Below are positions 8,497 to 16,780 of a stretch of 64,000 nt of DNA, in pieces. How positions within the stretch are numbered: position 1 is the first letter of the stretch; every line of letters begins with the position of its first letter. The notes under the pieces are model-generated. The model saw nothing but the letters and a program-made list of their open reading frames with translations, was not told the DNA's origin and searched no databases. Both the position numbers and the translations under genes were made by a program. Source of the DNA: Geodermatophilus amargosae (GTDB lineage: Bacteria > Actinomycetota > Actinomycetes > Mycobacteriales > Geodermatophilaceae); the NCBI RefSeq assembly GCF_900116515.1, contig NZ_FPBA01000026.1:1-64000 (forward strand). The letters are read 5' to 3'.

Positions 8497-8526
8497 CAGC
8501 GCCCCGGCGGGGGTGCCGGGGCGCTG
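8497..8526 (-). terminator. Perfect 12-bp hairpin after the chaplin-like gene
   Basis: Arms 8497-8508 and 8515-8526 pair perfectly around a 6-base G-rich loop. The hairpin lies 23 bp past the stop of the secreted-protein gene and upstream of the iron box, insulating the importer operon from that gene. Confidence 0.7.
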
Positions 8527-8548
8527 CGGTCGTGCGGTGGAACGCGGC

Positions 8549-8815
8549 CTACCGGAAGGCCACCGGCAGGTCCTGCATCACGGCGGCGTCGCAGTCGAAC
8601 GGAGCGGGCTGGACCTCCGCGATGACGGCCACGGTGACGCCGCACACGTTGGCGGCGACGCCGATCGGGATCTGCACGTTCACGTCCTCGATGTTCACGT
8701 TGACCAGTCCACCGGTGAAGATCGGCTGGGCACTCGCAGGCGCGGCCAGGGCGACGCCTCCGATACCGAGGGCGGCGACGCTGGCCAGGGTCACGGCGGT
8801 TCGACGGATCTGCAT
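8549..8815 (-). CDS. Small secreted chaplin-like protein
   Basis: An 88-residue protein with a Sec signal peptide: basic MQIRR, a hydrophobic core and an APASA cleavage site, so the mature protein probably begins at Gln30. The mature 59 residues contain VQIPIGVAANVCGVTVAVIA followed by PAPFDCDA. This resembles the Streptomyces chaplin core (VQVPIxxPVNVCGNTVxVIG...C), including the two spaced cysteines and the alternating beta-prone Val/Ile pattern. Chaplins assemble into amphipathic amyloid-like fibrils on aerial hyphae and spores; a surface role here is inference. It is monocistronic, with its own hairpin terminator. It could instead belong to an unnamed family of short beta-rich exported proteins. 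Confidence 0.6.
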   Translation of the reverse strand: MQIRRTAVTLASVAALGIGGVALAAPASAQPIFTGGLVNVNIEDVNVQIPIGVAANVCGVTVAVIAEVQPAPFDCDAAVMQDLPVAFR

Positions 8816-9112
8816 GTCGGTACTCCTTCGTCACACCCGCGAGGGGTTGTACCGGTGACACGCCCCGACGCCTCCGGCATGACGCCGGTCACACAGCCGT
8901 CCGTCCGGCTCCGAGGCCCCTCGGGCTCCCACCCGGGCGCCCACAGCGCACGCCTCCAGCAGGCGGAGGCGCCCCTGACCTGCGGACACACGGCGAGGAC
9001 GACCCCGTGCCGCGGCCCGGCGCCCGGGAGCCCGCGCCGCGCCGCGGTCCGGGCCCACGTCATCGACCCCGGCCGGACGCGTCCTCACACCCGGGACCGG
9101 ACCGCCGGCACC
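8816..9112. other. Non-coding spacer with a small hairpin
   Basis: No gene is visible in these 297 bp. A 7-bp hairpin (8951-8957 with 8965-8971) lies downstream of the minus-strand methyltransferase and might end its transcript. The left end must carry the promoter of the chaplin-like gene; I could not identify -35/-10 elements with confidence. Confidence 0.4.
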
Positions 9113-9817
9113 TCAGGCGACGGGCGGCTCCGGCCGCTGGGTCAGCACCGCCTGCTGCCGGTACCGCGGGATGCTCACCGATCGTGCGGCCAGGCCCGAG
9201 GGCCGCTTCGTGGACTGGGGCAGCCGGAGGACCCGCCGGACCAGGAGGCCGGCAGCGGCCAGCGGATAGGAGATGGGGGTCAGGTCCTCCGCGACGACGG
9301 TGAGGCCGGCCCCGGCCAGCACCTCGTTCACCGCCGCGGCCGACCGGTACTCCCGGACGTGGGTGGAGTCCAGGACCCAGCCCGCCTGCGGGTTGCGCCG
9401 GAAGTACCAGGCACCGGGCAGCTTCACCGGCGTCTCGACGTAGACGAACCCCCCGGGCCGGGTGATCCGCAGCAGCTCCCGGGCGAAGACCCCGTCGTCG
9501 GGGACGTGCTCGATGACGTGGCTCGCGGTCGCGACGTCGAACGAGCCGTCCTCGACCGGCACGACGCCGTCGGGCGAGGTGTGGACGGTGTGGCCGTGAC
9601 TGCGCGCCATCTCCGCACGGACACCGGACACCTCGTAGCCGGTCAGCGTCCACGCGTCCCCGTAGCCGGCTCGCAGCCGGTCGAGCAGCGCGCCCTCGCC
9701 GCAGCCGACGTCGATCAGCGTGCCGCTGGAACCGTCGAGCACCCGGCGCAGCAGTGGCGGGACGGTCGACTCGTCGTCGAGCTGCCGGTATGTCTGCGCG
9801 TACGTGTCCCAGTCCAT
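9113..9817 (-). CDS. Class I SAM-dependent methyltransferase
   Basis: A 234-residue Rossmann methyltransferase. Motif I is LIDVGCGEGALLDRLRAGYG near residue 37, motif II is near YEVSG, and the post-I acidic region (DGSFDVATASHVIEHVPDD) is typical of the UbiE/Methyltransf_11 group. The conserved RPGGFVYVETPVK loop follows. The start MDWDTYAQTYRQLDDESTVP has GAGAGG a few bases upstream; the frame is open much further but that extension is a shadow of the next gene. The C-terminal 50 residues are Arg-rich. Family members methylate sugars, lipids or small molecules; the acceptor cannot be predicted here. Confidence 0.85.
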   Translation of the reverse strand: MDWDTYAQTYRQLDDESTVPPLLRRVLDGSSGTLIDVGCGEGALLDRLRAGYGDAWTLTGYEVSGVRAEMARSHGHTVHTSPDGVVPVEDGSFDVATASHVIEHVPDDGVFARELLRITRPGGFVYVETPVKLPGAWYFRRNPQAGWVLDSTHVREYRSAAAVNEVLAGAGLTVVAEDLTPISYPLAAAGLLVRRVLRLPQSTKRPSGLAARSVSIPRYRQQAVLTQRPEPPVA

Positions 9818-9873
9818 CTGTCCTCTCAGCAACCGTCCAGGTGCACCCCGGGTGGGCAGGCTGCGGATGCTAC

Positions 9874-10575
9874 TCAGGTCACACGGCGACCGGTGGCCGC
9901 GGCGGCGAGGACGCCGAGGTCGTTGGCGGCCAGGTGCAACACCGCTGGGGCCAGCAGGCTGCCGCTGCGCCGGCGCAGCCAGGCGAACAGGACGTCGACG
10001 CCGGCGGTGCCCAGGCACGCGGCGGCCACCGCCCCGGCCCGGCGCGCCGGTGCCGCGTCGAGGCCGTTGACCGCGAGCCCCTCCAGCGTCGGCGCCACGT
10101 GCCAGAGCCCGAACAGGACCGCGGCGGCAGCGTCGGCCTGCCGCCCGGGCAGCACCCGGCGCAGCGCCGGAGGCAGGACGCCGCGGAAGGCGACCTCCTC
10201 CCAGAGCACCGTGCCGACCGGGATGCGCACCAGCACCCGGGCGGTCAGGTCGGGGGGGTCCAGCCCGGTGACCCGCGCGTCGGCGAGCAGCGGCCGGAGC
10301 ACGGGGACGGCGAGGGCTCCCGCGTAGCCGGCGCCGACCACCGCGGCGCAGGTCCCGCCTCACCGCGCGCCGGAGCGCAGCCGCCGGGGGTCGAGACCCA
10401 GCTCGTCCCAGGAGGTGCCCCGGGCGCGGGCGGCCGCCAGCAGCGCGGCGGTGGCGGCGGCGTTGACCGGCACGTATGCGCGCGGTGGCAGCCGGGGCAC
10501 CACGAGGTCGTTCCACGCCGCGAGCAGCACGGCGAGTCCCGCCGCCCAGCCGGCGTCGGAGCGGGCGGCCGGCAC
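9874..10575 (-). pseudogene. CPBP-family intramembrane protease with an in-frame TGA
   Basis: Both halves of a short CPBP (Abi/CAAX-protease-like) membrane protein lie in one frame separated by a TGA at 10360-10362. The upstream part (start GTG 10575) reads AAWNDLVVPRLPPRAYVPVN and ends DPRRLRSGAR. The downstream part continues GGTCAAVVGAGYAGALAVPV and holds the active-site motifs EEVAFRG, FGLWHV and HLAAND. Restored length is about 233 residues, normal for small CPBP proteins. The TGA sits where a Trp is expected, so a TGG to TGA change is the simplest explanation. A shorter protein from the GTG at 10341 would keep all three motifs but lose the N-terminal helices. It lies between a methyltransferase and a reductase gene. 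Confidence 0.65.
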
Positions 10576-10601
10576 CCCCGAGCCCGCCGCCGCGGAGCCC
10601 C

Positions 10602-11174
10602 TCAGCGCTGCCGCACGTAGCTGAGGACGGCGGGGCCGCCCGGGAAGGTCCGCACGTCGTCCAGGGCGAAGCCGGTGGGCGCGAAGTGCGCGCCGAAGGC
10701 CGGGCGGCCGGCTCCGGCGACGACGGGGTACTGCTTGACCACCAGCCGGTCGATCTCGCCGAGCAGCTGACCGGCCAGCTGCCCGCCCCCGGCCAGGTAG
10801 ACGTCGAGGCCGGACTCCGCCTTGAGGGCGCGGACCGCCGCGACCGGGTCGTCGCGGACGACGGTCACCTCCGGGCTGGGCGACTCCAGCGTCCGCGAGA
10901 CGACGACCTGCCGGAGGTGGGCGTAGGGACTCACGATGCCGGCGCCCAGGGCCGGGTCGTAGGTCCGCCGTCCCATCACGATCGTGTCGAAGCGCCGGTT
11001 GGGCGTGCCGTCGACCCCCATGGCCCGGCGCACGTGGGTGGGCAGCGCGTCGGCGTACTCGGCCGCCATCCACTCCGTGAACGGCTCCCCCAGGACGTAG
11101 AAGTCCACCTCGTCGTCGGGGCCCGCGATGACCCCGTCGATCGAGACCCCGATGTAGTAGACGAGATCGCGCAC
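10602..11174 (-). CDS. Dihydrofolate reductase-like / RibD C-terminal domain protein
   Basis: A 190-residue protein of the RibD_C/DHFR fold: YIGVSIDGVIAGPDDEVDF at the N-terminus, the nucleotide-binding FDTIVMGRRTYDPALGAG near residue 65, and DVYLAGGGQLAGQLLGEIDR near residue 135. Such stand-alone proteins are NADPH-dependent reductases of unknown substrate, common in actinobacteria. Two GTG codons lie six bases apart; the inner one (11174) is about seven bases from GGAGG and is preferred over 11180. Its 3' end is close to the start of the broken CPBP gene. Confidence 0.85.
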   Translation of the reverse strand: MRDLVYYIGVSIDGVIAGPDDEVDFYVLGEPFTEWMAAEYADALPTHVRRAMGVDGTPNRRFDTIVMGRRTYDPALGAGIVSPYAHLRQVVVSRTLESPSPEVTVVRDDPVAAVRALKAESGLDVYLAGGGQLAGQLLGEIDRLVVKQYPVVAGAGRPAFGAHFAPTGFALDDVRTFPGGPAVLSYVRQR

Positions 11175-11239
11175 CCGCACCCCTCCGCCGTCGCCGGGCG
11201 CCACGGTCCCGGCCCGCGGCACGGCGCGCAACCGACTTC

Positions 11240-11273
11240 GGGCCGGCGACCTCCGCGGGGAGGTCGCCGGCCC
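11240..11273 (-). terminator. Perfect 15-bp hairpin terminator
   Basis: Arms 11240-11254 and 11259-11273 are fully complementary around a GCGG loop, about 20 bp downstream of the symporter stop. It separates the symporter transcript from the reductase gene on the same strand. Confidence 0.75.
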
Positions 11274-11293
11274 GGGGAGGGGACCAGCCGGGG

Positions 11294-12634
11294 TCAGACG
11301 GCCGCGGGCTGCCGCAGGTCGGCGTCGACCCCGCCGGTCCCGGCGGCGACCGGGGCGGACGCGCGGCCCGTGCGGAAGCGCTCGAGGTCGAGGATGCCCT
11401 CGCGCTTGGCGACGATCGTCGGGACCAGCGCCTGGCCGGCCACGTTCACCGCGGTGCGGCCCATGTCGAGGATCGGGTCGATCGCCAGCAGCAGGCCGAC
11501 ACCGGCCAGCGGCAGGCCCAGCGTGGACAGCGTGAGCGTCAGCATGACCACCGCGCCGGTGACGCCGGCGGTGGCGGCCGAGCCGACCACGGACACCAGG
11601 GCGATGAGCAGGTAGTCGGTGACCGACAGCGGCACGTCGAAGAACTGCGCCACGAAGATCGCCGCGAGCGCCGGGTAGATGGCCGCGCAGCCGTCCATCT
11701 TCGTCGTCGCCCCGAGCGGGACGGCGAAGGAGGCGTAGGACCGCGGCACGCCGAGGCTCTGCTCGGCGACCCGCTCGGTCACCGGCAGCGTGCCGATCGA
11801 GGACCGGGAGACGAAGGCCAGCTGGATCGCCGGCCAGGCACCGGCGAACCACCGCAGCGGCGAGAGGCCGTGCAGGCGCAGCAGCACCGGGTAGACGACG
11901 AAGAGCACCAGCGCGAGGCCGGCGTAGACCGAGCCGGCGAAGACGCCGAGCGAGCCCAGGGAGTCCCACCCGTAGGTGGCCACGGCGTTGCCGATCAGAC
12001 CGACCGTGCCGAGCGGCGCCAGGAGGATGACCCACCACAGCACCTTCTGGACGATCGCCAGGGCCGAGCGGACCAGGCCGAGGAACGGCTCGGCCGGCTC
12101 GCCGACCTTGAGCACGGCGATACCGATCGCGACCGACAGCACGATCAGCTGCAGGACGTTGAACGACAGCGAGCCGTCGGGCGAGCCCTGCAGGCCCAGG
12201 ATGTTCTGGGGCACGAGACCGGTCAGGAAGTCCCACCACGAGCCGGTCGACTCCGGGACGGCCTGGGCGGCGGCGTCGACGCTGCTGTTGCGGCCGGGCT
12301 GGGTGAGCAGGCCCAGGCCGATGCCGATGGAGACCGCGATCAGCGCGGTGATCGCGAACCACAGCAGGGTCTGGCCGGCCAGCCGGGCGGCGTTGGAGAC
12401 CTGCTTGAGGTTGGCGATGCTGACGATCACCGCGGTGACGATCAGCGGCGGGACCAGCACCTTGAGCAGCGTGACGAAGGTGCCGCCGACGGTCTGCAGG
12501 GTGCTGGTGAGCCAGTTCGGCGTCCCGTCGGCGACGGGACCGAGGTCGCGGGCCACGAGGCCGAGCGCGACGCCCACGACGAGGGCGAGGAGGACCTGCG
12601 CCGCGAACGGGACGCGGCGGAGACGGACGAGCAC
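11294..12634 (-). CDS. Dicarboxylate/amino acid:cation symporter (DAACS/SDF family)
   Basis: A 446-residue membrane symporter in the GltP/DctA/SstT superfamily. Family landmarks are present in order: the serine-rich hairpin SRSSIGTLPVTE near residue 270, GATTKMDGCAA (the cation/substrate-binding NMDGT-like motif, here KMDGC) near residue 310, and DPILDMGRTAVNVAGQ near residue 385. The rest is eight hydrophobic helices. A GTG start with a GAAAGG site precedes MLVRLRRVPF. It imports C4-dicarboxylates or acidic/neutral amino acids with Na+ or H+. The Cys in place of Thr in the M-D-G-T motif makes substrate prediction uncertain. It is monocistronic, with a strong terminator. Confidence 0.9.
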   Translation of the reverse strand: MLVRLRRVPFAAQVLLALVVGVALGLVARDLGPVADGTPNWLTSTLQTVGGTFVTLLKVLVPPLIVTAVIVSIANLKQVSNAARLAGQTLLWFAITALIAVSIGIGLGLLTQPGRNSSVDAAAQAVPESTGSWWDFLTGLVPQNILGLQGSPDGSLSFNVLQLIVLSVAIGIAVLKVGEPAEPFLGLVRSALAIVQKVLWWVILLAPLGTVGLIGNAVATYGWDSLGSLGVFAGSVYAGLALVLFVVYPVLLRLHGLSPLRWFAGAWPAIQLAFVSRSSIGTLPVTERVAEQSLGVPRSYASFAVPLGATTKMDGCAAIYPALAAIFVAQFFDVPLSVTDYLLIALVSVVGSAATAGVTGAVVMLTLTLSTLGLPLAGVGLLLAIDPILDMGRTAVNVAGQALVPTIVAKREGILDLERFRTGRASAPVAAGTGGVDADLRQPAAV

Positions 12635-12720
12635 GGAGGGGCCTTTCGAGGAGGACTTCAGAGGCGACGGAGCACGGCGTCGCGTCGACAGCCCGCGGTC
12701 GTCACCCGGCCGAAGTCCAG

Positions 12721-12738
12721 CTCACGCCGCCGCGTGAG
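12721..12738. terminator. Small 7-bp hairpin downstream of the SRPBCC gene
   Basis: Arms CTCACGC and GCGTGAG pair around CGCC. It lies 87 bp past the SRPBCC stop and 87 bp before the symporter start. It may end the SRPBCC transcript or be an operator for the symporter; the choice is open. Confidence 0.35.
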
Positions 12739-12824
12739 CCCCCAGACGTTCTGCACGGAAGGGGTCAATGCGGACGCGGCGGCGGTGCATCCCGGGTGTG
12801 CCGGTTGTCACCCCGGGACCGGGG

Positions 12825-13277
12825 TCAGGAGGCCGCGCGGTCCTCCCGCGCGAAGCGGTCGAGCGACCGCTTCGACGCCCGCGCCAGGACGTGCGGCCCG
12901 AGCAGGCCCTTGAGGGCGAGGACCACCGGACCGAGGACGCCCTTCGGGCCGTGCTCCTCGATGGCGATCTCGACCCGGGCTCCGCCCTCCTCCCGCGGGG
13001 TCACCGTCAGCCGCCCCGCACCACGCTGGCAGAACGTGCTCTCGAGCAGGGTCCAGCGCACGCCGCCCGGGTCGTCCCACTCGTACCGGAGGACGACGCC
13101 CATCCGCAGGCTGCCCTCCCGGACGACGGCCCAGGTGTCCCCGACGTCGACGACGGCGAAGTCCTCCGGGCGCAGCGTGTCCCGCCAGGTCTCCAGCCGG
13201 CGGTCGGTGAAGTCGGTGTAGGCGCGCAGCACCTGCTCGGCGCTCGCCTCGGTCGTGAACCCGCAGCGCATGCGCAC
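12825..13277 (-). CDS. SRPBCC-family (START-like) protein, function unknown
   Basis: About 150 residues with the SRPBCC/polyketide-cyclase-like pattern: an N-terminal beta strand with RCGFTTEASAEQVLRAYTDF, a mid-domain RYEWDDPGGVRWTLLEST, and a C-terminal helix ALKGLLGPHVLARASKRSLD. Such domains bind hydrophobic ligands in a helix-grip cavity. I start at the GTG at 13277, which has GGAGGAG nine bases upstream; a longer frame (to 13409) starts with low-complexity sequence and lacks a site. There is no membrane segment. The ligand and pathway are not predictable. Confidence 0.7.
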   Translation of the reverse strand: MRMRCGFTTEASAEQVLRAYTDFTDRRLETWRDTLRPEDFAVVDVGDTWAVVREGSLRMGVVLRYEWDDPGGVRWTLLESTFCQRGAGRLTVTPREEGGARVEIAIEEHGPKGVLGPVVLALKGLLGPHVLARASKRSLDRFAREDRAAS

Positions 13278-13421
13278 GGACCACCACTCCTCCCCGGAGG
13301 GCGACGTCCCCGTGCGCGACGCATGTTCCCCGGGCAGGGGGCACCGCGTCCACCAGTGACGGCCGGACTCCCCCGGTGGGTCCGTGCGGTGCCCGGGCTG
13401 CCCGGGCACCGCACGACGTGC

Positions 13422-14966
13422 TCACCGCCGCTGCGGGCCGCCCGTCAGCACCGGGGCCGGCGGCGGTCCGGCAGCGGGCACCCCGCCCGGCGGCGGGTTG
13501 GCGGTGCCGGCCCGGTGCACGCCCAGGACCACCAGCGCGGTGCCCACGCCGGCCAGGAGCACCCCGCCGAGCAGCAGCAGGACCGAGATCCAGGTCAGGC
13601 CCGGCACGGGGGCCGCGACCGCGACCTCCGCGGAGACGCCGGCCGAGCCGTCGGCGCGCATGAGGACCAGCGTCCAGTCGCCGTCGGCCGGTCGCCAGTC
13701 CAGGTCCCGGGTGCCCGCACCGGCCACCGACGTCACCCAGATCCCCGCCTCCCCGGGCGCCGCGGCAGGTGCCGAGCCGGGGACGTCGCGGGTGGTCACC
13801 GCGTCGGAGGGGACGCCGTCGCCGCCGATCTCGTCGAGCACGGAGTGCCCGACGCCGTCGAGGTAGCGGGACACGTCGGCGGTGCGGCCGACCCCGACGA
13901 ACAGCTCGTCGTCCGGATCGGCCGGGGTGGCCCGCAGCCGGACGGTGCCCAGGAGGTCGTCGACGACCCAGTCCAGCCCCTGCCCGCCGAGCGCCAGGTC
14001 CCCGGTGGTGACGGCGTACCGGTCGCTGGTGACGTCGGCGTCGGCGGACCACAGCAGGCCGTCCTCGCGCTGGGTGGTGTCGGCCCACAGCAAGGCCCCG
14101 CCGGCGGCCAGGGGTCCCGTGGAGGCGGCCAACAGCAGCGCACCGACGACGACGGCGACCACGCGCCCGGCCGTCCACCGGCCCGGCACCGGGTACGGAC
14201 TCGGCGGCGCGGTGGCCGGCCCCGCCGGTGTGCCGGTCAGCACCGCGCCCGCGGGAGCAGTCACCGGGGAGGACACCGCGGGTCCCGAGCCGGGGTCGGT
14301 GCCCCCGAGGTCCAGCCGGAACGGCGGGTAGGTGTCGGTGAGCAGGCCGGTGTAGGCCGCCACGCGCAGCACCCAGCGGTCCATCCCCAGCACGATGTCG
14401 TGCACCGGCTCGGGATAGCGGCCGGTGACGAGCAGCACCAGCGCCGCCACGACGACGAGCAGGGGCACCAGCCCCCCGAAGGCCCAGCCGTCGTCCCAGA
14501 CGTCGTCGGACCCCCAGCCGGCGGTCCCCACCCAGACGCCACCGCCGATGAACAGCGCGACCACCAGGTAGTGCGGCAGGGCGAGCAACCACTTCACCAG
14601 GACCAGGCCGCGCGACATCCGCTCCGGGTACGAGACGGAGAACGAGGCCGGGTAACCAGGGACCTCGCCGAGAGTGAACGGCGGGTACCGGTCGGTGCCG
14701 AGCGCGCTGTAGCCGTAGTACTGCACCCGCCAGGTCCAGCGCAGCACGCCGACGGAGAAGTCGAACAGCGGCCGCGGGTACCGGCCGGTCACGAGCACCG
14801 CGAAGAACGCGGCGACGGTGCACCCGATCCAGGCGAGCCACAGGACCACGAGCACGACGACGTGCGGGACCAGCAGCAGCCACTTGACCAGCCACAGCCA
14901 GCGGGAGAGCGGGGCGTCGAGCACCCCGTCCACCCGCACCGGGTGGACCGTCCGCGTCTCGGTCAC
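13422..14966 (-). CDS. Multi-pass membrane protein with two DUF4389 repeats
   Basis: A 514-residue membrane protein. Two DUF4389 units are visible: VTGRYPRPLFDFSVGVLRWT near residue 58 and VTGRYPEPVHDIVLGMDRWV near residue 185. Each is preceded by paired hydrophobic helices (WLWLVKWLLLVPHVVVLVVL; VLVKWLLALPHYLVVALFI). After a Pro/Ala linker there is another helix (near residue 270), an extracytoplasmic domain of about 150 residues, and a last helix (TWISVLLLLGGVLLAGVGTA) with a Pro-rich tail. The GTG start has GGAGGAGGG seven bases upstream. The function of DUF4389 proteins is unknown; they are widespread in actinobacteria. Confidence 0.8.
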   Translation of the reverse strand: MTETRTVHPVRVDGVLDAPLSRWLWLVKWLLLVPHVVVLVVLWLAWIGCTVAAFFAVLVTGRYPRPLFDFSVGVLRWTWRVQYYGYSALGTDRYPPFTLGEVPGYPASFSVSYPERMSRGLVLVKWLLALPHYLVVALFIGGGVWVGTAGWGSDDVWDDGWAFGGLVPLLVVVAALVLLVTGRYPEPVHDIVLGMDRWVLRVAAYTGLLTDTYPPFRLDLGGTDPGSGPAVSSPVTAPAGAVLTGTPAGPATAPPSPYPVPGRWTAGRVVAVVVGALLLAASTGPLAAGGALLWADTTQREDGLLWSADADVTSDRYAVTTGDLALGGQGLDWVVDDLLGTVRLRATPADPDDELFVGVGRTADVSRYLDGVGHSVLDEIGGDGVPSDAVTTRDVPGSAPAAAPGEAGIWVTSVAGAGTRDLDWRPADGDWTLVLMRADGSAGVSAEVAVAAPVPGLTWISVLLLLGGVLLAGVGTALVVLGVHRAGTANPPPGGVPAAGPPPAPVLTGGPQRR

Positions 14967-15196
14967 CAGAGCCCTCCTCCCCCGCCGTGTGCGGTCCGCG
15001 ACCGGTCGTCCCGGGTCGCCGGCGGACCTCCCCGAGATTCCTCGCGGCCGTGGGCGCCGGACACCGACCGAGGACCCGGGGCGCCCGGGACCTCCGCCCT
15101 CGGGCGCTGAGGCCACGCGGCGCGCCGGAAGCGGGTTCCCGGTCGCCGGGTCCGGTGCCAGGCTGGGGCTGCGAGGCTGACCGAGAGGAGGCGGCC

Positions 15197-15967
15197 GTGA
15201 CCGTGTCCCGGATCGTGCCCGCCCCGGGCAGCGGCGGCGGCGTCGTGCTCGACGAGGTGCGCGAGCGCCTGGCCGACGTCCACCGCAGCCAGGAGCGGGT
15301 GGCCGACCTGCTCGACGCACTGCTCAGCACGGCCCCCGGGACCGATCCGGTCGCGCCGTCTGACACGCCCTCCGAGGTCGAGCTCGCCGTCTCCGCCGAC
15401 CGCGACCGCATCGCCCGGGACCTGCACGACCACGTCGTGCAGCAGGTCTACGCCGCGTGCCTGTCCCTGCAGTCGGTGCTGCCGCGGGTGGCCGACCCGG
15501 CGGCCCACCGCCGGATCGTCGAGGTCGTCGAGCAGCTGGACGGGACGGTGCACGATCTGCGGATGACGATCTTCGACCTGCACGGCGGCGACTCCGGGGG
15601 CCTGCGCCGCCGGCTGCTGGACGTCGTCACGGCGACGGCGGGCCCGCTGTCGTCCACCGTGCGCGTGTCCGGGGTCGTCGACGACCTGGTCACCGGGTCG
15701 CTGGCCGCCGACGTCGAGGCGGTCGCCCGCGAGGCGGTGAGCAACTGCGTCCGCCACGCCGGGGGGCGGCACGTCACCGTCACCCTCGACGTCACCGGCG
15801 AGGTGGTGCTGGAGGTGGCCGACGACGGCCGCGGCATCGACCCCCGGGCCGCCCGCAGCGGGCTGCGGGACCTGGCCGAGCGCGCGCAGCGGCGCGGCGG
15901 CGGGCTCACCGTCTCCCCCCGGCCCGGCGGCGGCACCTGCCTGCGCTGGTGGGCGCCGCTCGGCTGA
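15197..15967 (+). CDS. Soluble sensor histidine kinase, NarL/DevS type (HisKA_3)
   Basis: A 256-residue kinase without membrane segments. An N-terminal coiled segment (LDEVRERLADVHRSQERVAD) is followed by the HisKA_3 dimerisation motif RIARDLHDHVVQQVYA with the phospho-acceptor His at about residue 77. The HATPase then has an N-box AREAVSNCVRHAGG and a G1 box VADDGRGID. It looks like the catalytic half of DevS/DosS-like kinases without their GAF sensor domains, so the signal must come from a partner or from elsewhere in the protein. The GTG start follows GAGAGGAGG. It is convergent with, and almost touching, the response-regulator gene, which is its obvious partner. Confidence 0.88.
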   Translation: MTVSRIVPAPGSGGGVVLDEVRERLADVHRSQERVADLLDALLSTAPGTDPVAPSDTPSEVELAVSADRDRIARDLHDHVVQQVYAACLSLQSVLPRVADPAAHRRIVEVVEQLDGTVHDLRMTIFDLHGGDSGGLRRRLLDVVTATAGPLSSTVRVSGVVDDLVTGSLAADVEAVAREAVSNCVRHAGGRHVTVTLDVTGEVVLEVADDGRGIDPRAARSGLRDLAERAQRRGGGLTVSPRPGGGTCLRWWAPLG

Positions 15968-15979
15968 CCGTCCGGGCGC

Positions 15980-16648
15980 TCAGCGCGGCAGTGCCCCCGT
16001 GCGGATCTCGGTGGCGAGCACGGCCGCCTGGGTGCGCCGCTCGAGGCCGAGCTTGGCCAGCAGGTGCGAGACGTGGTTCTTCACCGTCTTCTCGGCGAGG
16101 AACATCCGCTGGCCGATCTGCCGGTTGGTGAGGCCCTCCCCGATCAGCTGGAGCACCGCCCGCTCCTGCCCGGACAGCCGGGTCACCGGCCCGGGGGCCT
16201 CGACCGCCCGGCGCAGCCGGGCGAAGACCGCCGCCGTCGCCGTCGGGTCCAGCAGCGAACCGCCGGCGGCGACCGTGCGCACACCCTCGACGAGGTCCCG
16301 GCCGAGGACCTGCTTGAGCAGGTAGCCCGACGCGCCGGCGAGGATCGCGTCGACGAGGGCCTCGTCGTCGCTGTAGCTGGTGAGCACGACCAGCGCGAGG
16401 CCGGGCACGCGCGAGCGCAGCTCGCGGCCGACCGTGATGCCGTCGCCGTCGGGGAGCCGGACGTCGATGACGGCGACGTCCGGGTGCAGCGCCGGGACCC
16501 GAGCCAGCGCCTCGGCCGCGGTCCCCGCCTCGCCGACGACGGTCAGGTCCGGGGCGGCACCGAGGACGGCGGCCACGCCCCGCCGGACCACCTCGTGGTC
16601 GTCGAGCACGAAGACGGTCGTCGCGCGGGTCCGCCGGTCGGTCTCCAC
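15980..16648 (-). CDS. Response regulator, NarL/LuxR (DevR-like) family
   Basis: A 222-residue two-domain regulator. The receiver domain has the acidic pair [11 protein letters not shown], the phospho-accepting Asp in [14 protein letters not shown] at about residue 59, and Lys in GYLLKQVLG. The C-terminal LuxR-type HTH reads [20 protein letters not shown], then [16 protein letters not shown]. The GTG start at 16648 has GGAAGGG six bases upstream; longer frames are low complexity. Only 12 bp separate its stop from that of the histidine kinase, so the two genes are transcribed towards each other, unusual for a cognate pair. Confidence 0.9.
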   Translation of the reverse strand: METDRRTRATTVFVLDDHEVVRRGVAAVLGAAPDLTVVGEAGTAAEALARVPALHPDVAVIDVRLPDGDGITVGRELRSRVPGLALVVLTSYSDDEALVDAILAGASGYLLKQVLGRDLVEGVRTVAAGGSLLDPTATAAVFARLRRAVEAPGPVTRLSGQERAVLQLIGEGLTNRQIGQRMFLAEKTVKNHVSHLLAKLGLERRTQAAVLATEIRTGALPR

Positions 16649-16780
16649 CGGTCGCCCTTCCGTCCCGCCGCCGCAGCGGCGTCCGGCCACCGGCCCGCCC
16701 GGTGGCGTCCCGTGGAACGCAGGCTAGGCCCGCGGACCGCCGGGCACACGGGGTCGGAGGTCCCGGTGCGGTTGCCGCGC

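Noticed and set aside
9874..10341. CPBP protein as an abortive-infection immunity gene or bacteriocin cluster
   Set aside because: No small peptide, toxin or defence gene is adjacent; the neighbours are a methyltransferase and a reductase.
10360..10362. TGA in the CPBP gene read as selenocysteine
   Set aside because: The position aligns with a Trp, CPBP proteins have no selenocysteine members that I know of, and no SECIS-like hairpin follows the codon.
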